Source: M3007 sp044226205
Lineage (GTDB): Bacteria > Bacteroidota > Bacteroidia > Chitinophagales > Saprospiraceae
DNA: 64,000 nucleotides
Direction of reading: 5' to 3'
Assembly: GCA_044226205.1 (NCBI GenBank)
Contig: JBGAHL010000016.1
Coordinates: 1 to 64,000 of the forward strand
The stretch's first letter is position 1. Each line of letters begins with the position of its first letter. Below are positions 7,139 through 15,544 of the stretch, one piece after another. A program made the translations under genes and the position numbers. The notes under the pieces were generated by a model, which did not search any database, was not told where the DNA came from, and worked only from the letters and a program-made list of their open reading frames with translations.

Positions 7139-8581
7139 ATGGAAAATGCATACTTGCTTGAATTGCTGAAAACACTTGGCGAAGAGGAACGCGGCGAATT
7201 GACCTTGTTTGTCGGCTCCGCCTATTTCAACCGGGGCAAATTCGCGGCCTCGGTCCCCGAACTACTACGCGCCATTCTCGATGCGGGCCCCGATTTTTCA
7301 AAGGCTTTTCCGGAAAAACGGGCCGTTTACGAACACTTGTTTCCCGGCCAGGCCTTCGTGGAAGGCAAACTGGAAAAGGTGATGGCCGAGCTGAACAAAC
7401 TGGTCCGCACATTTCTCCAAATGCGGTATTACCAACGTGAAGACAATGTTTTTCAGCAAAATTTTGACCTCGCGGTCATCCTGCGGCAACGCGGCCTGAC
7501 GGGGCGCTACAAGCAGGTCGTGGCCCGGCTCGAAAAATACCAGGAACAGGTTGCGAAGCAGTCCGACCAGTTTTATTACCACCAGTTTCTCCTCGAAATG
7601 GAGAAGCACGAGTGGCAAAATACTTTTAACCAGAACAAGGGCGACGTCAACCTTCCCCAGGCGCTGGAAAGCCTCGATCTGTTCGCTTTCACCCACCGCA
7701 TCGAACTGCTCAACCGCTTTTTACTGCAGCAAAAAGTGGCCAATCTCGACACGCCGGCCTCCATCCGGCTGGCTTTGGAAGAAAGCCGGCTGCCGGCCCG
7801 TTACCTCGACGGAAATGTCGTGCTCCGGATCAATTACAAAATCTTTTCCCTGCTGACCCAACAGGAGCCTACCCCCACGGCATTTCAGGAACTGGTCGAT
7901 CTGCTCAACGTTCATGAAAAAAACATCGAGCCCGAACTGCTCAAACATTTCTACACCTATGCGCGCAATTTCTGCGTATTGCTGATCAATTCCGGCGCCG
8001 ACGAACTGGCCCCGATGTTGCATCGCCTGCACCTGGAAAATTTGTCGCGCGGGTACCTGTACTACGAAGGCAAATTGTCGCCGACGACCTACATGAATGT
8101 CACGGCAACCGCCATTCGTGTTAAAAAATACGACTGGGCCCTCGAATTTATCGAGAGCCACAAGGACAGGATCATCGGCGACAACGAAACGCACGATTTT
8201 TACCGACTCAACCGTTCCGTCTGCCTTTTTGCGCTCGGGCGCTTCGAAGAAGCCCTCGCCTCGATGCCCGAAACGTCGCCCTACGTGGGCTATCTGCTTA
8301 TCCTGCGCCGCCTTGAACTGAAAATCCTGTACGAAACCCAGTCCGACCTCCTGCCTTACAAAATCGATGCGTTCAAGATGTTTCTGAGCCGGGCATCCAA
8401 CAAGTTCCTTGCGCGCGCACTGCGCGAGTACCAGAACAATTTTGTCAACTTCCTTTACCAGATCACGCATTCCATCCGAGGCGACAAAAAACGCTCGGAG
8501 CGCCTTGTCCGGCGTATTTCAACCCGAAAATTCGTGTCGGAACGCGAATGGCTGCTCGAAAAAGCGCGCCAATTGGCATGA
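7139..8581 (+). CDS. Conserved-looking all-helical protein of unknown function
   Basis: 480 residues from the ATG at 7139 (an ATG at 7109 would add 10 residues). I recognise no family. The protein is rich in Leu, Glu, Lys and aromatic residues in helix-like spacing, and has stretches such as DWALEFIESHKDRI and ALGRFEEALASMPE that resemble degenerate TPR/SEL helices. It has no signal peptide or membrane segment, so it is probably cytoplasmic. It stands alone, divergent from the fibronectin gene. The basic C-terminus (KKRSERLVRRISTRKF) may contact nucleic acid or a partner. Confidence 0.75.
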   Translation: MENAYLLELLKTLGEEERGELTLFVGSAYFNRGKFAASVPELLRAILDAGPDFSKAFPEKRAVYEHLFPGQAFVEGKLEKVMAELNKLVRTFLQMRYYQREDNVFQQNFDLAVILRQRGLTGRYKQVVARLEKYQEQVAKQSDQFYYHQFLLEMEKHEWQNTFNQNKGDVNLPQALESLDLFAFTHRIELLNRFLLQQKVANLDTPASIRLALEESRLPARYLDGNVVLRINYKIFSLLTQQEPTPTAFQELVDLLNVHEKNIEPELLKHFYTYARNFCVLLINSGADELAPMLHRLHLENLSRGYLYYEGKLSPTTYMNVTATAIRVKKYDWALEFIESHKDRIIGDNETHDFYRLNRSVCLFALGRFEEALASMPETSPYVGYLLILRRLELKILYETQSDLLPYKIDAFKMFLSRASNKFLARALREYQNNFVNFLYQITHSIRGDKKRSERLVRRISTRKFVSEREWLLEKARQLA

Positions 8582-8818
8582 TCAATCGGGAATACTCGTC
8601 CGGGCGCGTTACAGTTTTAACTTTAAAATAATGCGATAGCAAGGGAAGGCGGGTCTTTTGTGCTGATTGTCAAGCATTTGGAGTCCTAATGTATGGCAGA
8701 ATAGCCGTAGAAAATCGTTATAGGCCGGTAAATGAAGGCAGGCCAGTTTTGCAGTATCAAAACAGCGCGTGCACCGCTGCCTCCTCCTTTCTTTACCTTC
8801 AAAACGATGTTTTTTACC

Positions 8819-9253
8819 ATGAAAAAACTCCTCTTTCTTCTCCCGGCCCTGGTCTTCGCCTTGTCGTATTGCAGCAAACAACAAACGGACGAACTCGTAC
8901 CGGAAACCAACAGCACGGCTACCGAACGCACCATCTGCAACGTCGTGATCGGTGGCGACTCCGATTTCGAACTGTGCGGTACCCTCGCGCCGGGCACGGG
9001 CGCCTATTGCAACGCCTGCACGTCCGGCGGCTCCGGCTCCCTCCTTCACTATGGTACGCAGGCATTCCCGGCCGGCACCTGGGGGATTACGATCAATGCC
9101 CCCAGTCCCCACTTCATCAGCATCCGCAACACGGGTAACCAGGTGGGCAATTACAAAATCGGCGCAGGCAGCAATCAGGTGCTGGTCACCCTGGCGCCCG
9201 GCGACTGTGAAGAACTGAAACTGGATGCCGGCTGCTTCGTGACGGTGATTTAA
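8819..9253 (+). CDS. Small predicted lipoprotein
   Basis: 144 residues from the ATG at 8819 (an alternative ATG at 8807 adds 4). The hydrophobic leader MKKLLFLLPALVFALSYC ends at a lipobox-like Cys followed by SKQQ, so a lipidated envelope protein is likely. The mature part has several Cys residues (TICNVV, FELCGTL, YCNACTSG, GDCEEL, AGCFV) that could form disulfides. No family recognised. The gene is followed by a strong hairpin terminator. Confidence 0.65.
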   Translation: MKKLLFLLPALVFALSYCSKQQTDELVPETNSTATERTICNVVIGGDSDFELCGTLAPGTGAYCNACTSGGSGSLLHYGTQAFPAGTWGITINAPSPHFISIRNTGNQVGNYKIGAGSNQVLVTLAPGDCEELKLDAGCFVTVI

Positions 9254-9279
9254 ATTGCTGATTTACAACTACCTAAGAA

Positions 9280-9318
9280 AGTCGGGGCAGCCTTCGTGGC
9301 CGCCCCGACTATTTTTTT
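9280..9318 (+). terminator. Rho-independent terminator
   Basis: The 9-bp stem agtcggggc (9280-9288) pairs with gccccgact (9302-9310), followed by a run of T. It lies just after the lipoprotein gene. Confidence 0.85.
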
Positions 9319-9321
9319 ACG

Positions 9322-9364
9322 GTAAAAACTTAGGCAGGGGCGCTGCCCCTGCCTAAGTTTTTAC
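9322..9364. terminator. 20-bp perfect hairpin between convergent genes
   Basis: The left arm at 9322-9341 (gtaaaaacttaggcaggggc) is perfectly complementary to 9345-9364 with a 3-base loop. The arms begin and end in A/T runs, so it can serve as a terminator in both directions. It ends 3 bases before the nadE stop codon. Confidence 0.85.
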
Positions 9365-9367
9365 TTT

Positions 9368-11119
9368 TTACGACAAATATTTCGCTTCAATCGGCATCCT
9401 TCGGCCCATGCCGAATGCCTTGGGACTTACGCGCAGCACGGGCGCGGCCTGTTCTCTTTTGAATTCGCTGATATTGACCAGTCGCAACACCCGCGCCACC
9501 AAATCGTGATCGAAGCCCTGGGCTTCCAGTTCGCGGGGCCCCTGCCGCCGCTCGATGTACTGGTAGAGCAACTGATCGAGCACCTCGTAAGGCGGCAGGC
9601 TGTCGGTGTCTTTTTGTCCGGGCCGCAACTCGGCGCTGGGCGGTTTGGTGATGGAATTGAGGGGGATGAGACCGCCGCCGCGGAGGGCCCCACCCCCAAC
9701 CCCTCCCCCCAAGGGGAGGGGAGCCGATCCGAGCTGGGAACCACTCCCCTCCCCTTGGGGGGAGAGGTTGGGGGTGGGGCCTCCCGCATAGCAATCATTT
9801 ATGTACTTCGCCAGTTCGTACACCTCCGTTTTATACACGTCTGCCAGCACGGCGAGGCCGCCGCAAAGATCACCGTAGAGGGTGCCGTAGCCGACCGACA
9901 TTTCGCTTTTGTTGGTCGTATTGAGCAGGATGTTGCCGAATTTGTTCGACATGGCCATCAGCAAGGTGCCACGTACGCGAGCCTGGATGTTTTCTTCCGT
10001 GACGTTGAACGGGAGATCCTTGAAAAAAGGCTGCAAAGCGCCCTCAAAGGCATCGTACATGTTTTTGATGGGGACAATGTCGTACTGGATGCCGAGGTTT
10101 TCGGCAAGGTCGCGGGCGTCGTCGACGGAGTGGCCGGTGCTGAACTGGCTGGGCAGGAGCAGCACCCGGACATTTTCCTTGCCCAGCGCCTTGACCGCCA
10201 GCACAGTCGTCACAGCCGAGTCGATGCCGCCGGAAAGGCCGAGAATGGCTTTTTTGAAGCCGAGTTTGTGGAAATATTCGCGGATGCCTTCTACCAGGGC
10301 ATCGTGGATGAGCCGGGTTTTGTCCTTGGGTTGCTCGGCATCGCGGCCGCCGCGCGCCACCTCGTCGAGGTCATACACGCGCAGGCATTCCTCAAAATAG
10401 GGCATCTCGTCGAACACCTTGCAGTCGGGCGAAACCACGAGGCTGCCGCCGTCGAAAATAATGTCGGTCTGGGCGCCCACGTGGTTGGCGTAGAACATGG
10501 GCACGCCGTAGCGCTCCACATTGGTTTTTACCGTGTGAATACGCAGGGTGGCGTGGGTGTAGTCGAAGGGCGAAGCGGAAAGGTTGAGGATGAAATCCGG
10601 GCGCTCGTCCATCATTTCATCGAGTGGACAAATTTTGTACAGCGGGTTTTCATTGCCCACATTCCAGATGTCTTCGCAGATCGAGAGCGCTATTTTTTTG
10701 CCTTTAAAATTAAAGGTATGAAACTCGGTGGCCGGCTCGAAGTAGCGGTACTCGTCAAAAATATCGTAGGTCGGCAACAGGGTTTTGTGCTGTACGCCCA
10801 AAATCCGGCCTTCCCAAAGGAAAAAAGCCGAGTTGTGCAGATCCTTGCCTTCCCGAACGGGGTTGCGTGTCGGCGAACCCACGACGATGGCGATATCGCG
10901 GGAGGCTTCGCGCAGTTTTTCCACGGAGGCGTCGCTGCGGCGGATAAAGTCGTCGAATTCAAGGAAGTCGCGGGGTGGGTAGCCGCAGGTGGCCAGTTCG
11001 CCGAAACAAATCAGGTCGGCGCCCTGCCGGCGGGCCTCCGCCGCGGCATCGAGCATTTTCTGGAGGTTGCCTTCGAAGTTGCCGATATGGTAGTTGAGTT
11101 GAGCCAGGGCTATTTTCAT
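9368..11119 (-). CDS. nadE: Glutamine-dependent NAD+ synthetase
   Basis: 583 residues from the ATG at 11119, chosen because MKIALAQLNYHIG is the normal family N-terminus. The enzyme amidates deamido-NAD to NAD+ with ATP. The N-terminal nitrilase-type glutaminase domain shows the Glu in CFGELATCGY, a Lys region near LLPTYDIFDEYRYF, and the nucleophile Cys in ALSICEDIWN (about residue 148). The synthetase domain has the P-loop LGLSGGIDSA and the downstream NTTNKSE and YGDLCGGLAVLADVYKTEV motifs. About 33 residues (roughly 446-478, TPNLSPQGEG and PLPLGGGVGG) are encoded by a palindromic DNA repeat and are absent from the usual family sequence. The frame stays open through it, so the enzyme is probably functional with a surface loop. 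Confidence 0.95.
   Translation of the reverse strand: MKIALAQLNYHIGNFEGNLQKMLDAAAEARRQGADLICFGELATCGYPPRDFLEFDDFIRRSDASVEKLREASRDIAIVVGSPTRNPVREGKDLHNSAFFLWEGRILGVQHKTLLPTYDIFDEYRYFEPATEFHTFNFKGKKIALSICEDIWNVGNENPLYKICPLDEMMDERPDFILNLSASPFDYTHATLRIHTVKTNVERYGVPMFYANHVGAQTDIIFDGGSLVVSPDCKVFDEMPYFEECLRVYDLDEVARGGRDAEQPKDKTRLIHDALVEGIREYFHKLGFKKAILGLSGGIDSAVTTVLAVKALGKENVRVLLLPSQFSTGHSVDDARDLAENLGIQYDIVPIKNMYDAFEGALQPFFKDLPFNVTEENIQARVRGTLLMAMSNKFGNILLNTTNKSEMSVGYGTLYGDLCGGLAVLADVYKTEVYELAKYINDCYAGGPTPNLSPQGEGSGSQLGSAPLPLGGGVGGGALRGGGLIPLNSITKPPSAELRPGQKDTDSLPPYEVLDQLLYQYIERRQGPRELEAQGFDHDLVARVLRLVNISEFKREQAAPVLRVSPKAFGMGRRMPIEAKYLS
9685..9782. repeat. Palindromic GC-rich repeat inserted in nadE
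   Basis: The arm at about 9686-9721 (gggccccacccccaacccct and onward) is complementary to about 9746-9781 with a single mismatch, around a loop of about 24 bases. The length allows in-frame read-through. The same words appear at the left edge of the window. Confidence 0.9.
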
Positions 11120-11140
11120 GCGACGGGTAGTTTTATGCGG

Positions 11141-11148
11141 CAAATGTA
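11141..11148 (-). promoter_or_regulatory. Bacteroidota -7 box for nadE
   Basis: TACATTTG on the reverse strand fits the TAnnTTTG consensus and lies 21 bases upstream of the nadE ATG. Confidence 0.5.
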
Positions 11149-11322
11149 GTGCCTGCGGGCAGATGGGATCCAATGGATTTAGCGGCGCTGAAATTTATGG
11201 AAACGAAAAGATTCACTTTCAGCACGCTATTTTTCAACAAAATCCAAAGCCTGCTGTCTGACGTATCTTGTAAATCTTGACCAAGAAGCCCTCAAAACCA
11301 GTCCGCAAGCAACCGGAACGTT

Positions 11323-11330
11323 TACCTTTG
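11323..11330 (+). promoter_or_regulatory. Bacteroidota -7 box for ubiE-porT
   Basis: TACCTTTG matches TAnnTTTG and ends 10 bases before the ubiE ATG, implying a very short leader. Confidence 0.55.
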
Positions 11331-11340
11331 CGCCAGTTTT

Positions 11341-12075
11341 ATGAAAGAAAAATCTGTGGTCACTCCGTACAACGACGCCGAAGCCAAAAAAGCACAGGTG
11401 GAGCGCATGTTCGACAACATCGCGCCGAAATACGACCTGCTCAACCGCGTGCTTTCACTCGGCATCGACATACAGTGGCGAAAAAAAGCCCTGAATTACC
11501 TGCGCGACCTTGCGCCGCAAAGCCTGCTCGACGTGGCAACCGGCACGGCCGACGTGGCCATCATGGCCGCCCGCCGACTGGGGCCGAAACAAATCATCGG
11601 CATCGATATCGCCAACCAAATGCTCGATATCGGCCGCGACAAGATCGGGAAAGCGGGTTTGCAGGACACCATCAGCCTCGAAACCGGCGACAGCGAAAAC
11701 CTGCGTTTTGCCGACAACAGCTTCGACGCGGTCACTGTGGCTTTCGGGGTGCGCAATTTTGAAAACCTGGAAAAAGGCCTCGCAGAAATGCTGCGCGTAC
11801 TCCGCCCGGGCGGCCGTGTGGTCATTCTGGAATTCTCCAAACCGGGTATTTTTCCGATAAAACAGCTGTACAACAGCTACTTCAAATACGTTTTGCCCCT
11901 GATCGGGCGTTTAACCAGCCGTGACATGCGCGCTTACACCTATCTCTTCGAAAGTGTGCAGGCGTTTCCCGAAGGCAAGGACTTTCTCAACATTTTATCC
12001 AAAACCGGTTATCAAAATCCACAATGCGAACGATTGACGCTCGGAATATGCTCCATTTACACTGCAATAAAATAA
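11341..12075 (+). CDS. ubiE: Demethylmenaquinone methyltransferase
   Basis: 244 residues, full length for the UbiE/MenG family. It methylates demethylmenaquinone with S-adenosylmethionine in the last step of menaquinone synthesis. The SAM-binding fold shows LLDVATGTADVAIMAAR (motif I), IIGIDIANQMLDIGR and the family signatures YDLLNRVLSLGID and FGVRNFENLEKGLAEMLRVL. The C-terminus ends in LGICSIYTAIK, as in relatives. The 3' end overlaps the following porT-like gene by 28 or 52 bases depending on its start, so the two are co-transcribed and probably translationally coupled. Confidence 0.95.
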   Translation: MKEKSVVTPYNDAEAKKAQVERMFDNIAPKYDLLNRVLSLGIDIQWRKKALNYLRDLAPQSLLDVATGTADVAIMAARRLGPKQIIGIDIANQMLDIGRDKIGKAGLQDTISLETGDSENLRFADNSFDAVTVAFGVRNFENLEKGLAEMLRVLRPGGRVVILEFSKPGIFPIKQLYNSYFKYVLPLIGRLTSRDMRAYTYLFESVQAFPEGKDFLNILSKTGYQNPQCERLTLGICSIYTAIK

Positions 12076-12794
12076 TCGGGACGGCCTCCAGAGTGCTGGC
12101 GGTTTGCCTGTTGCTGAGCTTCGTGGCGGCGCCCGAGGCAAAAGCCCAGTTCTCTTCGGGCCAAAACCTGAACTACCGCGATTTTCAGAACAAGCCCTAT
12201 TATTTCGGCATCACGCTGGGGTACAACCAGAGCGATTTCCGCATTTTTCACTCGAAAAACTTCATTGCCAGCGATTCTTTCAGCCGCGCGGAATCGGTCA
12301 CTGGCCCCGGTTTTAACCTCGGTATCGTGTCGAACCTGAAAATCGGGGAGTACTTCGACGTGCGCTTTTTGCCGACGCTCTCCTTTGCCGAGCGCAACAT
12401 TCGCTACGCCCCGCCCGGCGAAAATTCCATCTTGCTCACCCGCCGCATTGAGTCGGTTTTTGTGGAAATGCCTTTTCATGTGCGCTACAAATCGGCGCCG
12501 TTCCACGATTTCCGCCTTTTCGTCATCGGCGGCGTCAAGTACGTGTTCGACGTAGCGAGCGACTCCCGCACCCGGCAGGCGGCAGGTCTGGTCAAAATCG
12601 CGCCGACCGACTTCCAGGTGGAATACGGGGCTGGCATCCAGTTCTTTTTCCCGTATTTTATTTTCTCCCCGGAGTTCAAAATCTCACAGGGCATCAACAA
12701 TATCCTGATCTACAACGACCGGCTCGAGCAAAGCACCATTCTGGAAAAAGTGATGTCGCGAACCTTTACCATTTCGCTGCACTTCGAAGGATAA
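12048..12794 (+). CDS. porT: PorT-family outer membrane beta-barrel protein
   Basis: 248 residues from the ATG at 12048 (the ATG at 12024 adds 8). A signal peptide ends near APEAKAQ. The remainder consists of alternating amphipathic beta strands (YYFGITLGYNQSDFRI, FDVRFLPTLSFAERNIRY, VEYGAGIQFFFPYFIFSP) and ends in an aromatic-rich strand, as in eight-stranded barrels. The position directly behind and overlapping ubiE, plus this pattern, matches PorT, a factor needed for type IX secretion in Bacteroidota. That fits the many T9SS cargo genes in the window. A strong terminator follows. Confidence 0.8.
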   Translation: MLHLHCNKIIGTASRVLAVCLLLSFVAAPEAKAQFSSGQNLNYRDFQNKPYYFGITLGYNQSDFRIFHSKNFIASDSFSRAESVTGPGFNLGIVSNLKIGEYFDVRFLPTLSFAERNIRYAPPGENSILLTRRIESVFVEMPFHVRYKSAPFHDFRLFVIGGVKYVFDVASDSRTRQAAGLVKIAPTDFQVEYGAGIQFFFPYFIFSPEFKISQGINNILIYNDRLEQSTILEKVMSRTFTISLHFEG

Positions 12795-12822
12795 GCGCCG
12801 GATTTCCCGCAAAAAAAATTCC

Positions 12823-12869
12823 CAGATGTTACACAGAATCAAGGTCTTCTGTGTAACATCTGTTTTTTT
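12823..12869 (+). terminator. Rho-independent terminator after porT
   Basis: A 15-bp perfect stem (cagatgttacacaga 12823-12837 with 12848-12862) is followed by a T7 run. Confidence 0.9.
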
Positions 12870-12915
12870 ATATCAGGGGCAGGATGTCCTGAAAAGCCGC
12901 CCCGCCGGGAATTGC

Positions 12916-12923
12916 TATATTTG
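12916..12923 (+). promoter_or_regulatory. Bacteroidota -7 box for dnaG
   Basis: TATATTTG matches TAnnTTTG, 11 bases before the dnaG ATG. Confidence 0.55.
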
Positions 12924-12934
12924 CCAGACGACAA

Positions 12935-14905
12935 ATGATTACCGCCAAAACCGTCCGGGAAATCCTCGACGCAGTCCGTATCGAAGAAGTGATCGAGGAG
13001 TTTGTGAGCCTGCGCCGCCGCGGGATCAACCTGATTGGTTTGTGCCCTTTCCACCACGAAAAAACGCCGTCGTTCAACGTCAATCCTGCGCGCAACCTGT
13101 TCAAGTGTTTTGGCTGCGGCAAAGCCGGCGACGCCATCACGTTCCTGCGCGAACACGAGCAGTTCTCTTACCCGGAAGCCCTGCGCTGGCTGGCCAGAAA
13201 GTACAATATCGAGATCGAAGAGGCAGAACTCAGTCCCGAGCAGCGGGCCGCCGATCAGATGGCCGAGTCCTTGTACATCGTCAATGATTTTGGTCTGAAG
13301 CATTTTCAGGAGCAACTGTTCGACACCGACGAGGGCAAATCCGTGGCGCTTTCCTACTTCCGTCAGCGCGGCCTGCGCGAAGACACGATCCGCACTTTCG
13401 GGCTGGGCTACGCCCCCGACCAGCGCGACCTGCTCATGCAACGGGCGCGCACGACCGGCCACTCCGTGGAATTGCTCAAAAAAGTCGGGCTCTGCAGCAA
13501 CGACGGTTCGCGGGATTTTTTTCGCGGACGAGTCATGTTCGCCATTCACAACCTCTCGGGAAAAGTGGCCGCTTTCGCGGGCCGCACGATGTCGGCCGAC
13601 AAGTCGGTTCCGAAATACATCAACAGCCCGGAAACCGAGATTTATGTCAAAAACAAAACCCTTTACGGCGCATTTCAGGCTAAAAAAGCCATTCGCCAGC
13701 AGGATGAATGCATCCTGGTCGAGGGTTATATGGACGTCATTTCGCTGTACCAGGCCGGCATCGAAAACGTGGTGGCCAGCAGCGGCACCTCGCTGACGGA
13801 AGGACAACTCAACCTCATCCGCCGCAACACCAACAACCTCAAAATTCTGTACGACGGCGATCCGGCGGGCATCAAAGCAGCCCTTCGCGGCCTCGATCTG
13901 GCCCTCGAACAGGACCTCAATGTGCGCATCGTACTGTTGCCCGATGGCGAAGACCCTGACAGCTACGTGCAAAAGGTCGGCAGCGAGGCTTTTCTGGAAT
14001 ATGTGGCCCGCGAAGCGAAGGATTTTATCCTGTTCAAAACCCAGCTGTTGCTGTCGGAGATCAAAGGCGACCCGATCAAAAAAGCGGGTTTGGTGAAAGA
14101 TATCGTTGCCAGTATTTCCCGTATTCCCGACCCGATCAAGCGCAGCGTTTACCAAAAAGAATGTGCCAGCCTGCTCGATGTAGCGGAGCCTGCGCTCGTG
14201 GAAGAAACCAACAAACTGATCACGCAGGGCCTCAAAAAACAGGAAGAACGCAAGGCCCGCGCCCCCGAAGCAGCATCCGATTCGCCCGATGCGCAGCCCA
14301 ACCCCGAGGTGCCGGTGGAAGATCCCGCGTTTGCACGGCCAAGGGAGCGTCCGATGGCACGCGGAGATGAGTTTCAGGAACGTTATATCATTCGACTTTT
14401 GGTGTTGTATGGCGATCAAATACTACCCGAAGGCGTATCCGTGGCCGAGTACATTTTGGCTGATATCGAGGATTCGCTAGGTAGTTTTGACAATCCGCTT
14501 TATGGGAAAATTGCGACGGAATGCCATGATTTACTGCTTCAAAATCAAAATGTGGATTCCAATTATTTCCTGAGTCATACGAATCGTGATGTGCAAAGTT
14601 TGGCGCTTGATTTTCTGAATGAGCCTGATGAATACTCACCCAATTGGGAAGAACGGTACAATTACCCCTTGCAAAACCAAAAGCCGCCCGAGTTCAATTT
14701 TGATCCTGATACGCGCCAGGCCTTGGATCGGTTCAAAATCCGGAAAATTGAAAAAATGGTAGACATCAATAAATCGCGCCTGAAATCGGCCCAGGAGCAA
14801 GGCGATGTAGAAAATGTGGAACGTTATGTAAAAATCCACATGAAACTGACCGATGCTCGTAACGACGTGATCCGCCGTGCAGGTACTGTGGTAATCCCCA
14901 AATAG
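12935..14905 (+). CDS. dnaG: DNA primase
   Basis: 656 residues, normal for DnaG. It makes RNA primers for replication. The N-terminal CHC2 zinc finger uses C37, H40, C58 and C61 (CPFHHEKTPSF, then FKCFGCGKAGDAI). The catalytic core and Toprim domain follow, with the glutamate in ECILVEGYMDVISL and the acidic pair in ILYDGDPAGIKAA and LLPDGEDPDSYV. A charged linker (about 435-475) leads to a C-terminal helical domain that would contact the DnaB helicase. It is flanked by a terminator upstream and a repeat array downstream, and transcribed alone. Confidence 0.97.
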   Translation: MITAKTVREILDAVRIEEVIEEFVSLRRRGINLIGLCPFHHEKTPSFNVNPARNLFKCFGCGKAGDAITFLREHEQFSYPEALRWLARKYNIEIEEAELSPEQRAADQMAESLYIVNDFGLKHFQEQLFDTDEGKSVALSYFRQRGLREDTIRTFGLGYAPDQRDLLMQRARTTGHSVELLKKVGLCSNDGSRDFFRGRVMFAIHNLSGKVAAFAGRTMSADKSVPKYINSPETEIYVKNKTLYGAFQAKKAIRQQDECILVEGYMDVISLYQAGIENVVASSGTSLTEGQLNLIRRNTNNLKILYDGDPAGIKAALRGLDLALEQDLNVRIVLLPDGEDPDSYVQKVGSEAFLEYVAREAKDFILFKTQLLLSEIKGDPIKKAGLVKDIVASISRIPDPIKRSVYQKECASLLDVAEPALVEETNKLITQGLKKQEERKARAPEAASDSPDAQPNPEVPVEDPAFARPRERPMARGDEFQERYIIRLLVLYGDQILPEGVSVAEYILADIEDSLGSFDNPLYGKIATECHDLLLQNQNVDSNYFLSHTNRDVQSLALDFLNEPDEYSPNWEERYNYPLQNQKPPEFNFDPDTRQALDRFKIRKIEKMVDINKSRLKSAQEQGDVENVERYVKIHMKLTDARNDVIRRAGTVVIPK

Positions 14906-14991
14906 CTACATACGTTTTGCCGCGATGCGGCGCCCTTCGATCCGCCGGCAACCATGTGCTACATACGTGATGCCGCGATGCGGCAGGGTTT
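14905..14991 (-). repeat. Inverted copy of the 53-54 bp palindromic repeat (about 1.5 units)
   Basis: Read on the reverse strand this carries ccctgccgcatcgcggcatc, then acgtatgtagcacatggttg, the same unit as the direct array at 15081-15370 but in opposite orientation. About 90 bp separate the two blocks. It starts at the dnaG stop codon. Confidence 0.85.
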
Positions 14992-15080
14992 GCTCCGTGT
15001 AAAATCATGAGATTTGGATGCAAGGATTTTGGTTTTCGAGAATATTCAACTGATGCTTCAAAGTCTAGTTGTTTTCTATT

Positions 15081-15370
15081 GACCGAACCCTGCCGCATCA
15101 CGCATGTAGCACATGGTTTTCCGGGGAATGAACCCTGCCGCATCGCGGCATCACGTATGTAGCACATGGTTTTCCGGGGATCGAGCCCTGCCGCATCGCG
15201 GCATAACGTATGTAGCACATGGTTTGCCGGCGGATCGAACCCTGCCGCATCGCGGCATAACGTATGTAGCACATGGTTTTCCGGGGATCGAATCCTGTCG
15301 CATCGCGGCATCACGGTATGTAGCACATGGTTGTCGGCGGATCGAAGGGCACCGCATCGCGGCATAACAT
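15081..15370 (+). repeat. Array of five 53-54 bp palindrome-bearing repeats
   Basis: The word atgtagcacatggtt begins at 15104, 15157, 15210, 15264 and 15318, a 53-54 bp period. Each unit holds a small hairpin, tgccgc-atc-gcggca, and a variable link (ttttccggggatcgaaccc or ttgccggcggatcgaaccc). Units are adjacent, with no unique spacers, so this is not a CRISPR array. With the inverted copy at 14905-14991 it surrounds a short unique stretch and lies 175 bp upstream of a Y1 transposase gene. Confidence 0.9.
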
Positions 15371-15544
15371 ATAAATCAAAGCATCTCTGGGGTAATGTGT
15401 TTTTGCCTAAATATCTGATAGTCAATTCCTTAATGCTTGTTTTTTTGAAAAATATTTTCCCAGCAACCTGCGACTAACACCAACGGGCCTTTAAATTTCG
15501 ACGCTTTTGATTTATTTTTCAAAACATAATGTGTCCGGAAAACA

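Noticed and set aside
9506..11149. 547-codon forward open frame over nadE
   Set aside because: Shadow of nadE in a GC-rich gene; the reverse frame holds all NadE motifs.
15081..15370. Repeat array as a possible CRISPR
   Set aside because: Units of 53-54 bp are directly adjacent and near-identical over their full length; there are no unique spacers, and no cas gene is nearby.
15113..15477. Open frames across the palindromic repeat array (both strands)
   Set aside because: They arise from the repeat period being near a multiple of three and encode only repeated peptides.
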